A stretch of 64,000 nt of DNA from an uncultured Chiayiivirga sp. (GTDB taxonomy: Bacteria > Pseudomonadota > Gammaproteobacteria > Xanthomonadales > Xanthomonadaceae), in assembly GCA_934525595.1 (NCBI GenBank), contig CAKSZJ010000017.1, forward strand, positions 1 through 64,000. The letters are read 5' to 3'. Of this stretch, positions 1 to 8,499 are shown piece after piece. The notes under the pieces were generated by a model that saw only the letters and a program-made list of their open reading frames with translations, made no database searches and was not told where the DNA came from. Positions within the stretch are counted from its first letter, which is position 1; every line of letters starts with the position of its first letter. Made by a program: the position numbers and the translations under genes.

Positions 1-113
1 ATCGTGGAAGCCGAGCGCCCAAGCAGCCGCCCTATCGACCTCAGGCTGCTGCCGTTCGCCTTCTCGATCATGATCACCGCACGTTCCTCTGCACTTAAAT
101 GGCTGTATCCCAT
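1..113 (-). CDS. IS30-family transposase, N-terminal fragment running off the left edge
   Basis: Only about 37 codons are in the window. The protein begins MGYSHLSAEERAVIMIEK and continues with a helix-turn-helix-like stretch (SLRSIGRLLGRSAST). This matches the N-terminal DNA-binding region of IS30-type DDE transposases, which usually start with a Y-x-x-L-x-x-E-E-R pattern. The ATG at 113-111 is preceded on its own strand by a GAGGGAG ribosome-binding site, which supports the start. It would catalyse cut-and-paste or copy-out transposition of the surrounding element. Whether the gene is intact cannot be told. Confidence 0.75.
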   Translation of the reverse strand, partial: MGYSHLSAEERAVIMIEKANGSSLRSIGRLLGRSAST

Positions 114-188
114 CGCAATACACTCCCTCTTTATCCAGCCTCAGGCTGGTTTATATGGGGGTGTTGCACTTGGAAGTTGAGTCTGCCC
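1..188 (-). mobile_element. Right-hand end of an IS30-family insertion sequence (rest lies left of the window)
   Basis: The segment holds the 5' end of an IS30-type transposase on the minus strand, followed outward by a short hairpin (CCAGCC-TCA-GGCTGG, 135-149) and a terminal inverted-repeat-like sequence around 161-187. That repeat begins GTGTTGCACTTGGAAG and resembles, from memory, ends of IS30 elements. The other end and the target duplication are not visible, so the exact boundary is an estimate. Confidence 0.7.
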
Positions 189-283
189 ATGTCGAACTCC
201 TCTCGTGATCCGTGTCCTGATGGCGACACCATCAGCCTGGCCCATCCACGCCGCGTGGAACGCGGGGGAGTCCATTCGATCAT

Positions 284-315
284 TCAAGCCGACGCCGCTT
301 CGCGGCGCGGCTTGA
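284..315. repeat. Long stem-loop with one bulged base
   Basis: TCAAGCCGACGCCGC (284-298) pairs with GCGGCGCGGCTTGA (302-315) across a three-base loop, with a single unpaired A in the left arm. No T-tract follows on either strand, so it is a structured spacer between the insertion sequence and the zinc-ribbon gene rather than a clear terminator. Confidence 0.6.
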
Positions 316-391
316 TTCAGGCGGCAGGCGGCATTGCGTCATCTCGTCGGATAGCAGCTTGTCGAAATTTTCGTCGCGAGGAGAGCCGAAG

Positions 392-667
392 ATGCTATGC
401 CCGTTTTGTACTAACCATATTCCTGATGGCGCCACTGTTTGTACTGGGTGCCAAGCCTTCTATGCTTACTCTGGGAGTGGTCTTACACCACAAGGAGCTT
501 TTGGCATCGCTGGGGCCATACTTCTTGTAACAATTGGAGGTATTGCAAGTGGCAGCTTTGGTGGAGTTGTTTTGGGCATGATCTTGTTTTTCATGGGGCT
601 GCCTGGATTTGTAGTGGCGGGTATAATCATGGCAGTACGTGGCAAAAAGTGGCAAAGGCGCACCTGA
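392..667 (+). CDS. Small zinc-ribbon membrane protein
   Basis: A 91-residue protein starting MLCPFC. The N-terminus has a C-x2-C ... C-x2-C zinc ribbon (CPFC and CTGC, residues 3-20). Two hydrophobic Gly/Ile-rich membrane segments (roughly residues 38-58 and 63-82) and a basic end (RGKKWQRR) follow. The ATG at 392 follows a GAGGAG ribosome-binding site, so it is preferred over the upstream in-frame ATG at 359. Codon use is clearly less GC-biased than in the genes downstream, and the gene sits beside an insertion sequence, which suggests recent acquisition. No function can be assigned; zinc-ribbon plus two-helix proteins are a common uncharacterised bacterial class. Confidence 0.65.
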   Translation: MLCPFCTNHIPDGATVCTGCQAFYAYSGSGLTPQGAFGIAGAILLVTIGGIASGSFGGVVLGMILFFMGLPGFVVAGIIMAVRGKKWQRRT

Positions 668-995
668 GCACAGTGAGAGACGGCTATCCATTTACTGGAT
701 GGCCGCCTAACTATGCGTGTATGGACTCCCCGTCAACCCCAGACGGCAGGATTTTGTGAAACGCCAGCTTCACGGCGTTTGATTCTCTGTTTTTCATCCT
801 GCTGACGCTTTTTTACTTCAACCCCGGCAAGGCGGGAGCGGTTGCATTCGTGTATTCGGCTTTGCTGCGGGCTTGGCCCGAGCCATCATTCCGGCCCGCC
901 GGCGCGCATGCCGGCGGCCGTTCGCCGGCTCGCGGCATGCCGCTCGAAAGCCTGGTGGTCTGATTCCTGCCGGGTGCACTTGTCGTGAGGGCAAC
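668..995. other. Intergenic region without a convincing gene
   Basis: About 330 bases between the zinc-ribbon gene and the flavin oxidoreductase. The only structure seen is a terminator-like hairpin at 759-780. Base composition changes from AT-richer to strongly GC-rich near 820, which probably marks the border between transferred DNA and the ancestral chromosome. Open frames here are antisense shadows of the following gene. Confidence 0.6.
759..795 (+). terminator. Candidate terminator downstream of the zinc-ribbon gene
   Basis: AAACGCC (759-765) pairs with GGCGTTT (774-780) over an eight-base loop, and a T-rich stretch (TTCTCTGTTTTT) follows. The stem is short and the T-tract is interrupted, so it may be weak. 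Confidence 0.45.
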
Positions 996-1985
996 ATGAT
1001 TCCGTTCTCCATTCTGGATCTGGCACCGATCCGCCAGGGCGGCACTGCGGCGCAGTCGTTCGCGGAGACCCGCGATCTGGCGCAATGGGCCGAACGTCTT
1101 GGCTACCACCGCTACTGGCTGGCCGAGCACCACAACATGACCGGCATCGCCAGCGCCGCAACGTCGGTGCTGATCGGCCATGTGGCCGGCGCCACGTCGC
1201 GCATCCGGGTCGGGGCGGGAGGTGTGATGCTGCCCAACCACGCGCCGCTGGTGATCGCCGAGCAGTTCGGCACGCTGGCTTCGCTGTATCCGGGCCGCAT
1301 CGATCTGGGCCTGGGGCGTGCGCCCGGCACCGATCAGCGCACCGCGCGTGCGCTGCGCCGCACTCTGGTCGGCGATGTCGACGGATTCCCCGACGACGTC
1401 AACGAGCTGATCGGCTATTTCGCCCCGGCCCGACCGGGTCAGGCGGTGCAGGCGGTGCCGGGGGCCGGGCTGGATGTCGCGGTCTGGATCCTGGGTTCGA
1501 GCCTCTACGGCGCGCAGTTGGCCGCGATGATGGGGTTGCCGTACTCCTTCGCCTCGCATTTCGCACCGGCGCAGATGGAGGCGGCGCTGGCCGCCTATCG
1601 CCGGCTGTTCCGCGGCTCTGCGCGTCTGGCTGCGCCCTGCGCGATGGTCGCGGCGAACGTGATCCTGGCCGACGACGGCGACGAGGCGCGTCTGGCCGCG
1701 ACTTCGCAGCAGCAACAGTTCGTGCAGCTGGTCCGCAACCAGGCCGGCGAGCTGCCGCCGCCGCGCGCGGACATGGAGGCGTTCTGGTCTCCGGCAGAGC
1801 GTTCGCACGTGGAAAAGACCCTGTCGGTCAGCTTCGTCGGCTCACCGGCCGAGGTCGAGCCGCAGCTGCGGGGGTTCCTGCAAGGCACCGGGGCGGACGA
1901 GCTGATTGTCAACTGCCACGTGTTCGACCACCGCGTGCGCCGCCGCTCGCTGGAACTGCTGGCGCAGATGCGCGAAAGGCTTTGA
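996..1985 (+). CDS. yhbW: Luciferase-like flavin-dependent monooxygenase, YhbW type
   Basis: A 329-residue cytoplasmic TIM-barrel oxidoreductase of the bacterial luciferase-like family (LLM class), close in length and sequence pattern to E. coli YhbW. Visible family blocks are [12 protein letters not shown] at the start, HHNMTG (45-50), [10 protein letters not shown] (about 73-82) and [10 protein letters not shown] (about 105-114), which line the flavin and substrate pocket. The family uses FMNH2 and O2; the natural substrate of YhbW-type members is not settled. The ATG at 996 is chosen over upstream in-frame starts because family homology begins here and a GAGG ribosome-binding site lies seven bases before it. 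It is transcribed alone and converges on the sirtuin gene. Confidence 0.9.
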   Translation: MIPFSILDLAPIRQGGTAAQSFAETRDLAQWAERLGYHRYWLAEHHNMTGIASAATSVLIGHVAGATSRIRVGAGGVMLPNHAPLVIAEQFGTLASLYPGRIDLGLGRAPGTDQRTARALRRTLVGDVDGFPDDVNELIGYFAPARPGQAVQAVPGAGLDVAVWILGSSLYGAQLAAMMGLPYSFASHFAPAQMEAALAAYRRLFRGSARLAAPCAMVAANVILADDGDEARLAATSQQQQFVQLVRNQAGELPPPRADMEAFWSPAERSHVEKTLSVSFVGSPAEVEPQLRGFLQGTGADELIVNCHVFDHRVRRRSLELLAQMRERL

Positions 1986-2059
1986 GGCGGCCGCCGAACC
2001 CGGGCTGCTGCTCGCGCATGCCGGGCGCCGTGCGTGGCAGGCGGAAACTCCCGCGAGGC

Positions 2060-2812
2060 TCAAAACAGCGCCGGCACCGCCGCCGCGGCACCGCCTCGCA
2101 GGCACACATCGGCCAGCGGTGAAAGCCCGGTTTCTTCCGGGTTGATCTCGATGATGCGGGCACCGCGCTGTCTGGCGAGCGCGGGCAGACCGGCGGCCGG
2201 ATAGACGAGGCCCGCCGTGCCGATGACGAGCATCAGGTCGCAGCGTTCGGCGGCCTCGACGGCGGCGCGATACGGCGCGACGGGAAGGTCTTCGCCGAAC
2301 CAGACCACGCCGGGGCGGATGCGGTCGTTGCAGTGCGGACAGCGCGGCGGCTCGACGGGGACGGGTTCGGCCGCGATGCCGGGCAGGATCACGTCGTCGA
2401 ACGGGTGCGCACATGCGAAGCAGCGGTGCGCGAAGAGGTCGCCATGCAGGTGCAGCACATCGCGGCTTCCGGCGCGTTCGTGCAGGTCGTCCACGTTCTG
2501 GGTGACGAGCGTGATGTCGCGGGTTTTCGCGGCTTCGGCCAGCGCGCGGTGGCCTGCGTTGGGCTGCGCGGCGCGCACTCCGGCCATGCGCCACAGATAC
2601 CAGCCCCAGGCCACGCCCGGGTCGCGTCGCCAGCCCTCCAGCGACGCCAGCACCTGCGGGGAATACTGCACCCAAAGCCCGCGCTGCGCGTGGCGGAACG
2701 TCGGCACACCGCTTTCGGCCGACATGCCGGCGCCGGTCAGCACGGCGATGCTGCGCGCCTCGTCGACGAGATGGCGGGCGCGCTGGAGGAGGGTGAGGTC
2801 GATGGCGGTCAT
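2060..2812 (-). CDS. cobB: NAD-dependent protein deacylase (class III sirtuin, CobB-like)
   Basis: A 250-residue sirtuin that removes acyl groups from lysine using NAD+. The NAD-binding blocks are [14 protein letters not shown] (27-40) and TQNVDDLH (104-111). The catalytic histidine is H123 in HLHGDL, and C131, C134, C158 and C161 would hold the structural zinc. A Y-x-x-R pair (Y72, R75) matches the signature of SIRT5-type desuccinylases and demalonylases, so acidic acyl-lysines are likely substrates. The usual GTS motif near residue 199 reads GTA, a mild change. The chosen ATG starts the conserved region; open frame upstream has no homology. A YASQ-repeat protein gene lies just upstream on the same strand. 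Confidence 0.9.
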   Translation of the reverse strand: MTAIDLTLLQRARHLVDEARSIAVLTGAGMSAESGVPTFRHAQRGLWVQYSPQVLASLEGWRRDPGVAWGWYLWRMAGVRAAQPNAGHRALAEAAKTRDITLVTQNVDDLHERAGSRDVLHLHGDLFAHRCFACAHPFDDVILPGIAAEPVPVEPPRCPHCNDRIRPGVVWFGEDLPVAPYRAAVEAAERCDLMLVIGTAGLVYPAAGLPALARQRGARIIEINPEETGLSPLADVCLRGGAAAAVPALF

Positions 2813-2892
2813 GGGGGCGTGTCGTCGTCGATCGGGTTTCAGGGCGCGCCGCAGCGCGGCCGTGCGGATGAAGCAAGGCGCCGGTCTGCCGA

Positions 2893-3324
2893 TCAGCGAA
2901 CCCCCAGCCCGCGCGCCGGTCCGTTCCAGCCGGCCTGGCTGGCATAGTCGGCTTCGTAGATTTTCAGGTCGGCCTGGGAAGCGTATTTGACGTAGTGGAT
3001 CTTCACCGGGGCCTGCGAGGCGTAAGGCGCGCGCCACCACAGCGCATCGCCTTTTGCATCGCTGCGGTAGCGCACCCAGTGGATGCGAAGGTGGGCTTCG
3101 GAGGCGTAGCGGACTCGGTAGACCTTGATGTCGGCCTGCGAGGCGTAAGGCACTTCGTGAACGGCAAGCGCGTGTGCGGGCGTGATGGCAAAGGCGCCGA
3201 GCATGCAAAGCGCCAGGCTCCGGAATTTCGCCGGAGCGCGCCGGCGCGGGAGAGCCGGCGCCTTCGGCGAAGCGCTGGATTCGGGCGCACGCCGCAAGGA
3301 GGAAGCGGGTTCATGCATGGTCAT
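2893..3324 (-). CDS. YASQ-repeat protein (DUF6150-like), probably exported
   Basis: A 143-residue protein. An Arg/Pro-rich start is followed by a hydrophobic segment that looks like a signal peptide (LALCMLGAFAITPAHALA, about residues 39-56). The mature part is a run of imperfect repeats built on Y-A-S-[QE]-A-x-[LIV]-[KR]-[IV], for example YASQADIKVY, YASEAHLRIH, YASQAPVKIH and YASQADLKIY. This repeat is the mark of the DUF6150 family, whose function is unknown; regular beta strands seem likely. The ATG at 3324 follows a GGAGA ribosome-binding site; a second ATG two codons later is possible. The long basic n-region is unusual for a signal peptide, so the true start could lie further in. Confidence 0.7.
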   Translation of the reverse strand: MTMHEPASSLRRAPESSASPKAPALPRRRAPAKFRSLALCMLGAFAITPAHALAVHEVPYASQADIKVYRVRYASEAHLRIHWVRYRSDAKGDALWWRAPYASQAPVKIHYVKYASQADLKIYEADYASQAGWNGPARGLGVR

Positions 3325-3528
3325 GGGGGCGTCTCCGCGTAGCGCGCCGTGAGTGCCCCGAACTCTTCGGCCATGTGGCGGCGCAAGGCGGGCGGATCCG
3401 GCACTGCGGCCGCGCTGCTCGGAATGGCGCGCAGGGGGTGCAGACAACGCAGCGGAGAGCTGGACATGGCGGAAGGCGATGTGGACTGGCGACAGCGTAG
3501 CATCGAGCCTGCGCTGGACGCGCCTGCG

Positions 3529-4188
3529 CTATCCCACCAGTCCGCGCCGCGCCGCTTCCAGCGCGGCTTCGGCGCGGCTGCCGACGCTGAGCTTGCGGTA
3601 GATGCCCTTGAGATAGCCGGCCACGGTGTGGGTGGAAATCGCGAGGGCGCGCGCGACGTCCTGCCGGGTCATGCCCTTTGCGATCAGGCGCAGCACCTCG
3701 TTTTCACGCGGCGTCAGCACGTCATGCGCAGCGGCGGCAACGGGCGCGGCGGGCGGATCGTGCGAGGGCGGAGGAGCGAAATGGCGCAGCAGGCGCCGGG
3801 CGATCGAGGGCGAGAGCGGCGGCTGCCCGGCGGCGATGCCGCGCAGCATCCCGGCCAGCGTCTCGTGTCCCTGATCCTTGAGGACATAGCCTTGTGCGCC
3901 TGCGTGCAGGGCCGGAAACAGGTGGGCGTCGTCGTCGAACACGGTCGCCACGACGCACATGGAGCGCCCGCGCAAGCGCTCGATCAGGCTCACGCCCGAG
4001 CCATCCGGCAGGGCCAGGTCGATCAGCACCAGCGGCGGCGGTGGATCGAGCAGGCACTCGGCTTCGCACAGGCTGCCCGCCGCGGCGATGACGATGCCGG
4101 GGAATGCCTGCTCCAGCGCCTGTGCCAGCCAGGCCCGGCTGCTGGCCAGGTCGTCCACGACGAGCGCGCGCTCGAACCAGGCACTCAT
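3529..4188 (-). CDS. NarL/FixJ-family response regulator
   Basis: A 219-residue two-domain response regulator. The receiver domain has acidic residues D12/D13, the phospho-acceptor D57 in LIDLALPDGSG and the conserved lysine K104 in YVLKD. A Pro/Ala-rich linker leads to a LuxR-type helix-turn-helix (about 157-200, LTPRENEVLRLIAKGMT ... STHTVAGYLKGIYRKL). Its ATG overlaps the stop of the upstream histidine kinase gene by four bases, so the two are translationally coupled and almost certainly partners. Target genes cannot be inferred from the window. Confidence 0.92.
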   Translation of the reverse strand: MSAWFERALVVDDLASSRAWLAQALEQAFPGIVIAAAGSLCEAECLLDPPPPLVLIDLALPDGSGVSLIERLRGRSMCVVATVFDDDAHLFPALHAGAQGYVLKDQGHETLAGMLRGIAAGQPPLSPSIARRLLRHFAPPPSHDPPAAPVAAAAHDVLTPRENEVLRLIAKGMTRQDVARALAISTHTVAGYLKGIYRKLSVGSRAEAALEAARRGLVG

Positions 4189-4919
4189 CGCATGCCTCCG
4201 TCCGTCTGCAGCGGCATGGACAAGAGCACCTTGGTCCCGCCTTCGGTGCCGGGCGTCCAGCGGATGTCGCCGGCCAGCTCGGCGGCGCGATCGCGCATCG
4301 AGCGCATGCCCGCGCCGGCACGCGCCGCAGCGTTCTCCACACCTTCGCCGTCGTCGGTCAGTTCGAGTCCGAGCTGGCCGCCGGAAAAGCGCACCCGCAC
4401 CCGCAGACGCTGCGCCTGGGCGTGGCGGATGGTGTTGCTGACGGCCTCGCGCACGATGCGGTGCAGGTGCAGGGCGCGCTCGGTGTCGAGCGGCGGATCG
4501 GGCAGCACGTCGATTTCCTGCCAGACCAGGCCGATGTCGACTGCGGCAAGGCGCTGGACGGCCTCGCTGCGGATGTCGGCAAGCACATCGCCCAGCGTGC
4601 CGGGCGTCCCGCGCGAGCGCGTCACCACGTCGCGCAGGTCCTGCAGGATGGCGCGCGCCTGATCGGCATGCTGCGGCGTCGGCGCGGCGTGAATCAGGCC
4701 GAGCAGCCGCGCGCCCAGATCGTCGTGCAGGTCGCTGTAGATGCGCTCGCGCTCGGCGGCGGTGGCTTCGCTGCGCAGCGCGGCTTCACGCCTCGCGCGA
4801 TCCTCCTCCATGCGCGCCTGCATCTGCCGCGCGCGCGCCTGAGTGCGCCAAAGCGCCACCGCCAGCGCCGCGGCGATCAGGGTCATGGCCAGGAGCGTCA
4901 GGGAAAGGGGCGGCGCCAT
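4185..4919 (-). CDS. Sensor histidine kinase, NarX/DesK-like (HisKA_3)
   Basis: A 244-residue membrane-anchored kinase that should phosphorylate the response regulator it overlaps. One N-terminal transmembrane helix (about residues 5-25) is followed by a coiled linker, a HisKA_3 dimerisation and phospho-acceptor helix (DLHDDLGARL, with the site His in DLHDD), and an HATPase_c domain with VREAVSNTIRHAQ and the G-box GMRSMRDRAAELAGD. There is no recognisable periplasmic sensor domain, so sensing may occur in the membrane or through a partner. The ATG at 4919 is chosen; a GTG at 4940 would add seven residues, and neither has a clear ribosome-binding site. Confidence 0.88.
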   Translation of the reverse strand: MAPPLSLTLLAMTLIAAALAVALWRTQARARQMQARMEEDRARREAALRSEATAAERERIYSDLHDDLGARLLGLIHAAPTPQHADQARAILQDLRDVVTRSRGTPGTLGDVLADIRSEAVQRLAAVDIGLVWQEIDVLPDPPLDTERALHLHRIVREAVSNTIRHAQAQRLRVRVRFSGGQLGLELTDDGEGVENAAARAGAGMRSMRDRAAELAGDIRWTPGTEGGTKVLLSMPLQTDGGMR

Positions 4920-4976
4920 CGCTGCAGGAGGCGTGCGCACTTGGGATCGAGCCGGGGCGGGCGGCGTGCCCGAACC

Positions 4977-5453
4977 TCAGGCGCCGCCCTCCAGCTTGCT
5001 TTGCTGATACAGCGCCAGGCCGAGCGTACGGATGAGACGCAGCTGCTTTTCCAGCCAGTAGGCGTGGTCTTCCTCGGTGTCCTTGAGCTGGGCGAGGAGC
5101 AGATCGCGGGTGACGTAGTCACCGTGTCGTTCGCACAGCGCAATGCCCTCGGCCAGGTGCTTGCGCACCGCGTATTCGGTGGCGAGGTCCTTTTCCAGCA
5201 TTTCCTCCACGTCGCGCCCCGGTTCGAACGCATCCACGCGCATGTCCGGCGTGCCTTCCAGGAACAGGATGCGCCGCACCAGCGCGTCGGCGTGCTGGGT
5301 TTCCTCTTCCATTTCGTGGTTCAGGCGCGCATGGAGCGCGTTGAGGCCGAGGTCCTCGTAGCGGCGCGAGTGGATGAAATACTGGTCGCGCGCCGCCAGT
5401 TCGCCGCGCAGCAGGAAGTTGAGGAACGCGATGATTTCGGGATGGCCTTGCAT
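4977..5453 (-). CDS. bfr: Bacterioferritin subunit lacking the haem-ligand methionine (BfrA-like)
   Basis: A 158-residue four-helix iron-storage protein, the standard Bfr length. Ferroxidase ligands are present: E18, E51, H54, E93 and the E-x-x-H pair in DTEEDHAYW near residue 126-129. The haem-binding Met52 of E. coli Bfr is replaced by Thr (E51-T52-Q53-H54), so this subunit should not bind the inter-subunit haem by itself. Paired haem-less (A) and haem-binding (B) subunits are known in Neisseria and Pseudomonas; no second bfr gene lies in the window. The ATG at 5453 (MQGHPEII) is the conserved start, and the longer frame upstream is spurious. Confidence 0.9.
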   Translation of the reverse strand: MQGHPEIIAFLNFLLRGELAARDQYFIHSRRYEDLGLNALHARLNHEMEEETQHADALVRRILFLEGTPDMRVDAFEPGRDVEEMLEKDLATEYAVRKHLAEGIALCERHGDYVTRDLLLAQLKDTEEDHAYWLEKQLRLIRTLGLALYQQSKLEGGA

Positions 5454-5540
5454 CGACAGGCTCCGGCGGGAAAAGGCCGACAGTATGCCAAGTCCGGCGG
5501 TTGATCGGGGCTGCGCCCGCCGACGCACGACCGGGGCGGG

Positions 5541-7343
5541 CTACTCCGCCGCCGAGGCGGCCTGCGCCTCGGAAGCGCGAAGCGCCTGCAGCGCCTCGGG
5601 CAGGTCGCCCGGGGCCAGCGCGTCGCGGAGGTTCTCGAGGATGTGTTCGACGTAGCCCAGGTCATTCATCAGCGAGCCCATCCGCAGGCCGTCCAGCTCG
5701 TCACGCCGCACCATGAGGAACAGGCGCTGGCGGAACGTGGCCTGGAACTGGTCGGCCTCCGAAGCCAGCGCCGTCAGACGTTCGGGCGTGGCATCGGAGG
5801 GCTGCTGGGCCAGCGCGTAGAGCGCATGCAGCTGCTGCAGCAGGCAACGCCACAGCGCCAGGTAGCTGTCACGCAGCACCGAAGGCGGTTCGCGCAGCCG
5901 GGCCGCCATGTTCTTCTGCAGGTGCTTGGCGTCCTTCACCGCGTTCACGAAGTCCAGCGCGCGCAGCTGGCAGTGGCTCCAATAGCGCTGGTGCGGTTCG
6001 TCCAGCGGCGCATCGAGGCGCCCCATGAAGCTCAGAAGGTCGGCATAGACGCCTTTGACGTAGTGCTGATACAGCGCGTCGGCATCCTCGTCCGGCGTGT
6101 GCGGATCGGGTTCCAGCGTGGCCGCTTCGGGCTCCACCCAGGTCAGACGATCGGGCGGCAGCAGCAGGGTGCGGCAGATCACCTCCATGCACAGCTGCCC
6201 CAGGTGCTGCAGCTCGCGCGTAGCCGCCGCCGCCGCGGCATCGGGCGATTCCAGCGCCTGCGGCGAGAGGTAGTGCGCGCGGATCCGCTCCGGCGTCTGC
6301 GGCTGCAGCGCATGCAGCGGCGGTGGATCGGGCAGCCAGCGCTGCAACGCGCGCGCCAGGTTCGCCTGCCATGGCCAGAACAGCAGCACCCCGCCGGCGT
6401 TGAACAGGGTGTGGAACAGGGCCAGCTGCAGCAGCGGGTTGCCGCCGAATCCCAGCGCGCCCGAGAGCGCACCCACCGCCCAGGTGAGCGGCAGCAGGAG
6501 GGCCAGGGCGAGCGCTGCGGTTGCCGCGTTGAACGTCACGTGCGCCAGCGCCAGGCGCTGCCCGCTGCGGTTGCCGCCGAGCATGCCCACGAATGCGGTG
6601 CTGACGCTGCTGCCGACGTTCGCGCCGATCGCGATCGCCAGCGCCTGACCGAGCGCGAGGTGGCCGCCGGCGAGCGCGGTCAGGGTCAGGATCAGCGTGG
6701 CGTGGCTGGACTGCAGCACCACCGTGGCGGCCAGACCGGCGCCGACGAACAACAGGGTTCCCGCGAGGCCACCGGCATGCACCCCGCTCAGGTCCACGCT
6801 TCCGCCCAAGGCGTCGAAACCCTCCTGCAGCCCGTCGATGCCCAGGAAGATCAGCGCCACGCCCAGCAGCACGCGGCCGGCTGCCCGCCCACGCGCACCC
6901 AGGACTCCGCCCAGCACGCCGAACACCAGCAGCGGCAGCGCCAGCGGCGAGAGGCTGAAGCCGTCTCCGGCCAGCGCCAGCAGCCAGATGCCGCTGGTGG
7001 CGCCCAGATTGGCGCCGAACACCACGGCGATGCCTCCGCCCAGGTGGATCAGGCCGGAACTGACGAAGGCGATGGTGAGCAGCGACACCAGCGTGCTCGA
7101 CTGCAGCAGCACGGTGCCGCCGATGCCGAACGCCAGCCCCTTGCCCGGCGTCGCGGTGCTGCGCGCCAGCCACTGCTCCATGCGGCTGCCGGCGAGCTGG
7201 CGCAGGCCCTCTTCCAGCAGCTGCATGCCCAGCAGGAACATCGCCAGGCCGGCGCACAGCTGCAGCCAGCCGGCGCTGCGCCAGAACGACCACGCCAGAA
7301 GCACCACCAGCACGAGCGCCACCGCGAGCCTGCGTCCCTTCAT
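5541..7343 (-). CDS. Na/Pi cotransporter family protein with PhoU-like C-terminus
   Basis: A 600-residue inner-membrane protein of the Na/Pi-cotransporter II (NptA/YjbB) family. It has an inverted-repeat transport core with two Q-S-S signatures (QSSTLVSLLTIAF and QSSHATLILTLTAL) and two GAN motifs (GANLGATSGI, GANVGSSVS). The C-terminal third, from about residue 370, is soluble, helical and PhoU-like. Bacterial relatives are linked to phosphate efflux or homeostasis. The ATG at 7343 has GGAG 8-11 bases upstream; a GTG at 7358 is the alternative. A perfect 17-bp hairpin separates it from the pirin gene upstream. Confidence 0.88.
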   Translation of the reverse strand: MKGRRLAVALVLVVLLAWSFWRSAGWLQLCAGLAMFLLGMQLLEEGLRQLAGSRMEQWLARSTATPGKGLAFGIGGTVLLQSSTLVSLLTIAFVSSGLIHLGGGIAVVFGANLGATSGIWLLALAGDGFSLSPLALPLLVFGVLGGVLGARGRAAGRVLLGVALIFLGIDGLQEGFDALGGSVDLSGVHAGGLAGTLLFVGAGLAATVVLQSSHATLILTLTALAGGHLALGQALAIAIGANVGSSVSTAFVGMLGGNRSGQRLALAHVTFNAATAALALALLLPLTWAVGALSGALGFGGNPLLQLALFHTLFNAGGVLLFWPWQANLARALQRWLPDPPPLHALQPQTPERIRAHYLSPQALESPDAAAAAATRELQHLGQLCMEVICRTLLLPPDRLTWVEPEAATLEPDPHTPDEDADALYQHYVKGVYADLLSFMGRLDAPLDEPHQRYWSHCQLRALDFVNAVKDAKHLQKNMAARLREPPSVLRDSYLALWRCLLQQLHALYALAQQPSDATPERLTALASEADQFQATFRQRLFLMVRRDELDGLRMGSLMNDLGYVEHILENLRDALAPGDLPEALQALRASEAQAASAAE

Positions 7344-7447
7344 CCTGCGCTCCGCCACCGCTCCAAAGCGGGGATTATCGGCGCAACGCCGCCGCGCCCG
7401 TGCGTCGGGCGCAGGTTCGCCCGAGCGGCTGCACTGCGCCGGGCAGG

Positions 7448-7487
7448 CCGGTCCTGCGGAACGGGTGCAGCCGTTCCGCAGGACCGG
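7448..7487. terminator. Perfect 17-bp hairpin between the pirin and Na/Pi genes
   Basis: CCGGTCCTGCGGAACGG (7448-7464) and CCGTTCCGCAGGACCGG (7471-7487) are exact reverse complements around a six-base loop. It sits three bases beyond the pirin stop codon, the place for a transcription terminator, but no T-run follows on either strand. It could instead be an extragenic palindrome. Confidence 0.6.
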
Positions 7488-7490
7488 CGG

Positions 7491-8363
7491 TCAGCCGGCA
7501 TCCGGCATGCGGCCGAACTTGCCGGCGCGGAAGTCCTCGATCGCCTGGCGGATCTCGGCCTGCGAGGTCATCACGAAGGGGCCATAGCCCACCACCGGCT
7601 CGTTGAGCGGCTCGCCCGCCAGCCACAGCACGACGGCCTCGTTGTTGGCCTCGATCAGCGCACTCTCGCCGTCACGCGACAGTTCCACCAGCTGCCCGGC
7701 GCGGGCCAGCGCCTCGCCGTTGACCTGCACCGTTCCGCGCAGCACGGCGAGCGCCAGCGTATGGCCGATCGGCGCGGCGAGCCTGGCGCGGCCGCCCGCG
7801 TTGAGCCGCAGGTCCCAGACATCCATCGGACTGAAGGTGCGCGCAGGCCCGATGTGCCCATCCAGCGCGCCGGCGATGACGCGCGCCGTGCCCGCGCCTT
7901 CGGGAAGATCGACGGCCGGAATCTGTGCCGCCGTGATGTTCTGGTAGCCCGGCGGATCGCCCTTGTGCCGGGCCGGCAGGTTGACCCAGAGCTGCGCCAT
8001 TTCCACCGTGCCGCCGCTGCGGCTGAAGGCCGGCGAATGGAACTCCTCGTGCAGGATGCCGCCGGCTGCGGTCATCCACTGCACATCGCCCGGGCCGATC
8101 ACTCCGCCCGCGCCGGTGGAATCGCGATGCGCCACTTCGCCCTGATAGACGATCGTGACGGTCTCGAAGCCGCGGTGCGGGTGCCAGCCCACGCCGCGCT
8201 GGCGCCCCGAGGGCGGGAAGCCCATCGGAGCGGCGTGGTCGAGCAGCAGGAAAGGGCTGAGCCGCTGGCCCAGGCCGTCGTAACTGAACATCGAACGCAC
8301 CGCGAAGCCATCGCCAACCCAGTGCATGGGCGGGGCATCGTGGACAGCCATAACCTTCTTCAT
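7491..8363 (-). CDS. Pirin family protein (quercetinase-like bicupin)
   Basis: A 290-residue double-cupin protein. The pirin signature is clear: HPHRGFET near residues 58-65 and HEEFHS near 103-108 supply the His/His/His/Glu metal ligands. Bacterial pirins such as E. coli YhhW show quercetin 2,3-dioxygenase activity, and others bind metabolic enzymes, so the physiological role here is open. The ATG at 8363 (MKKVMAVHDAPP) follows a strong GGAGG ribosome-binding site on the minus strand and matches family starts. The 136-base gap to the CDF transporter upstream suggests separate transcription. Confidence 0.9.
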   Translation of the reverse strand: MKKVMAVHDAPPMHWVGDGFAVRSMFSYDGLGQRLSPFLLLDHAAPMGFPPSGRQRGVGWHPHRGFETVTIVYQGEVAHRDSTGAGGVIGPGDVQWMTAAGGILHEEFHSPAFSRSGGTVEMAQLWVNLPARHKGDPPGYQNITAAQIPAVDLPEGAGTARVIAGALDGHIGPARTFSPMDVWDLRLNAGGRARLAAPIGHTLALAVLRGTVQVNGEALARAGQLVELSRDGESALIEANNEAVVLWLAGEPLNEPVVGYGPFVMTSQAEIRQAIEDFRAGKFGRMPDAG

Positions 8364-8499
8364 GATCCCTCCAGATTCGCGGCGGGCAGGCGTGCCCGCG
8401 ACAGGCCAATGATGGGTCCGGCGGGCGCTGCGGATAAGGGCGCATCCGGCGATCCCGGCGTTGCCCTGGATGCAACGATGCCGCCGGCGCCCCGGACGG

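Noticed and set aside
99..530. Open frame of 143 codons across the insertion-sequence end and spacer
   Set aside because: It covers the IS terminal repeat and the stem-loop, overlaps the better-supported zinc-ribbon gene in another frame, and has no ribosome-binding site or family resemblance.
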